In this document: positions 63,976 to 64,000 of the stretch, one piece after another | How the letters are laid out: every line of letters begins with the position of its first letter | Numbering within the stretch: position 1 is the first letter of the stretch | Program-made: the position numbers and the translations under genes | Notes under the pieces: generated by a model | What the model was told of the DNA's origin: nothing | The model's input: only the letters and a program-made list of their open reading frames with translations | Database searches by the model: none | NCBI RefSeq assembly: GCF_003314975.1 | Contig: NZ_QNRF01000002.1 | Coordinates: forward strand, 310,001 to 374,000 | Length of the DNA: 64,000 nt | Direction of reading: 5' to 3' | From: Marinomonas aquiplantarum | Lineage (GTDB): Bacteria; Pseudomonadota; Gammaproteobacteria; Pseudomonadales; Marinomonadaceae

Positions 63976-64000
63976 GTTTGCCGGATTATTTACTGGGTTG

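Overview
The window reads as a piece of a gammaproteobacterial chromosome of moderate, slightly AT-rich composition. Gene content and protein style point to the Oceanospirillales, most likely Marinomonas or a close relative. Supporting signs are an Entner-Doudoroff (ED) gene set under a HexR-type repressor, an rpoE-rseABC-degP stress locus, a 180-kDa-type NAD-glutamate dehydrogenase, Pseudomonas-like astC/astE and P-II proteins, and complete Kdo synthesis. This assignment is inference from sequence style; no search was run. I saw no rRNA, tRNA, CRISPR array, transposase or prophage. The window starts inside parE.

Layout. 0-7.6 kb: 3' end of parE, a UPF0149 protein, an aspartate/aromatic aminotransferase, a methyltransferase, an MFS carrier, an Lrp/AsnC regulator, and purE-purK. 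7.8-18.2 kb: central carbon metabolism. gap-pyk-mgsA run leftward and edd runs rightward from a 380-bp divergent region holding HexR-like operators; hexR itself, putP, an AraC-type remnant, a small-molecule kinase and ung follow. 18.3-31.5 kb: ygfZ, an MHYT-sensor hybrid kinase overlapping an HD-GYP response regulator, a polyol locus (AraC regulator, mannitol-type dehydrogenase, four ABC transporter genes), then sdhE-ygfX. The signalling pair and polyol locus separate ygfZ from sdhE-ygfX, which lie together in E. coli.

31.5-37.5 kb: nadB diverges from rpoE-rseA-rseB-rseC-degP, with a candidate sigma-E promoter before rpoE. 37.5-57.8 kb: nitrogen and arginine metabolism. argE-argA make N-acetylglutamate and ornithine, and a CYTH triphosphatase lies next to glnE. 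A tiny unknown protein and sbmA follow. gdhB-astC (glutamate and arginine breakdown) diverge from a GlxA/AraC-type activator; then come a P-II protein, hemE, a DUF2927 protein, a Nudix hydrolase and astE. 57.9-64 kb: an orphan znuA with a repetitive His/Asp-rich loop, the complete kdsD-kdsA-kdsC-kdsB pathway from Ru5P to CMP-Kdo, and a TraF_2-type outer-membrane protein.

The genes group into metabolic modules: sugar entry and ED/lower glycolysis with a methylglyoxal shunt, polyol oxidation, arginine-glutamate turnover with P-II/GlnE control, and envelope stress plus LPS core precursor supply. I did not find a clearly new multi-gene system. The most unusual items are the RpfC/RpfG-like pair with an MHYT sensor, the gap-pyk-mgsA arrangement with HexR boxes, the 70-residue protein at 44.2 kb, and the ZnuA loop repeat. 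Several genes here appear to start with TTG or GTG.
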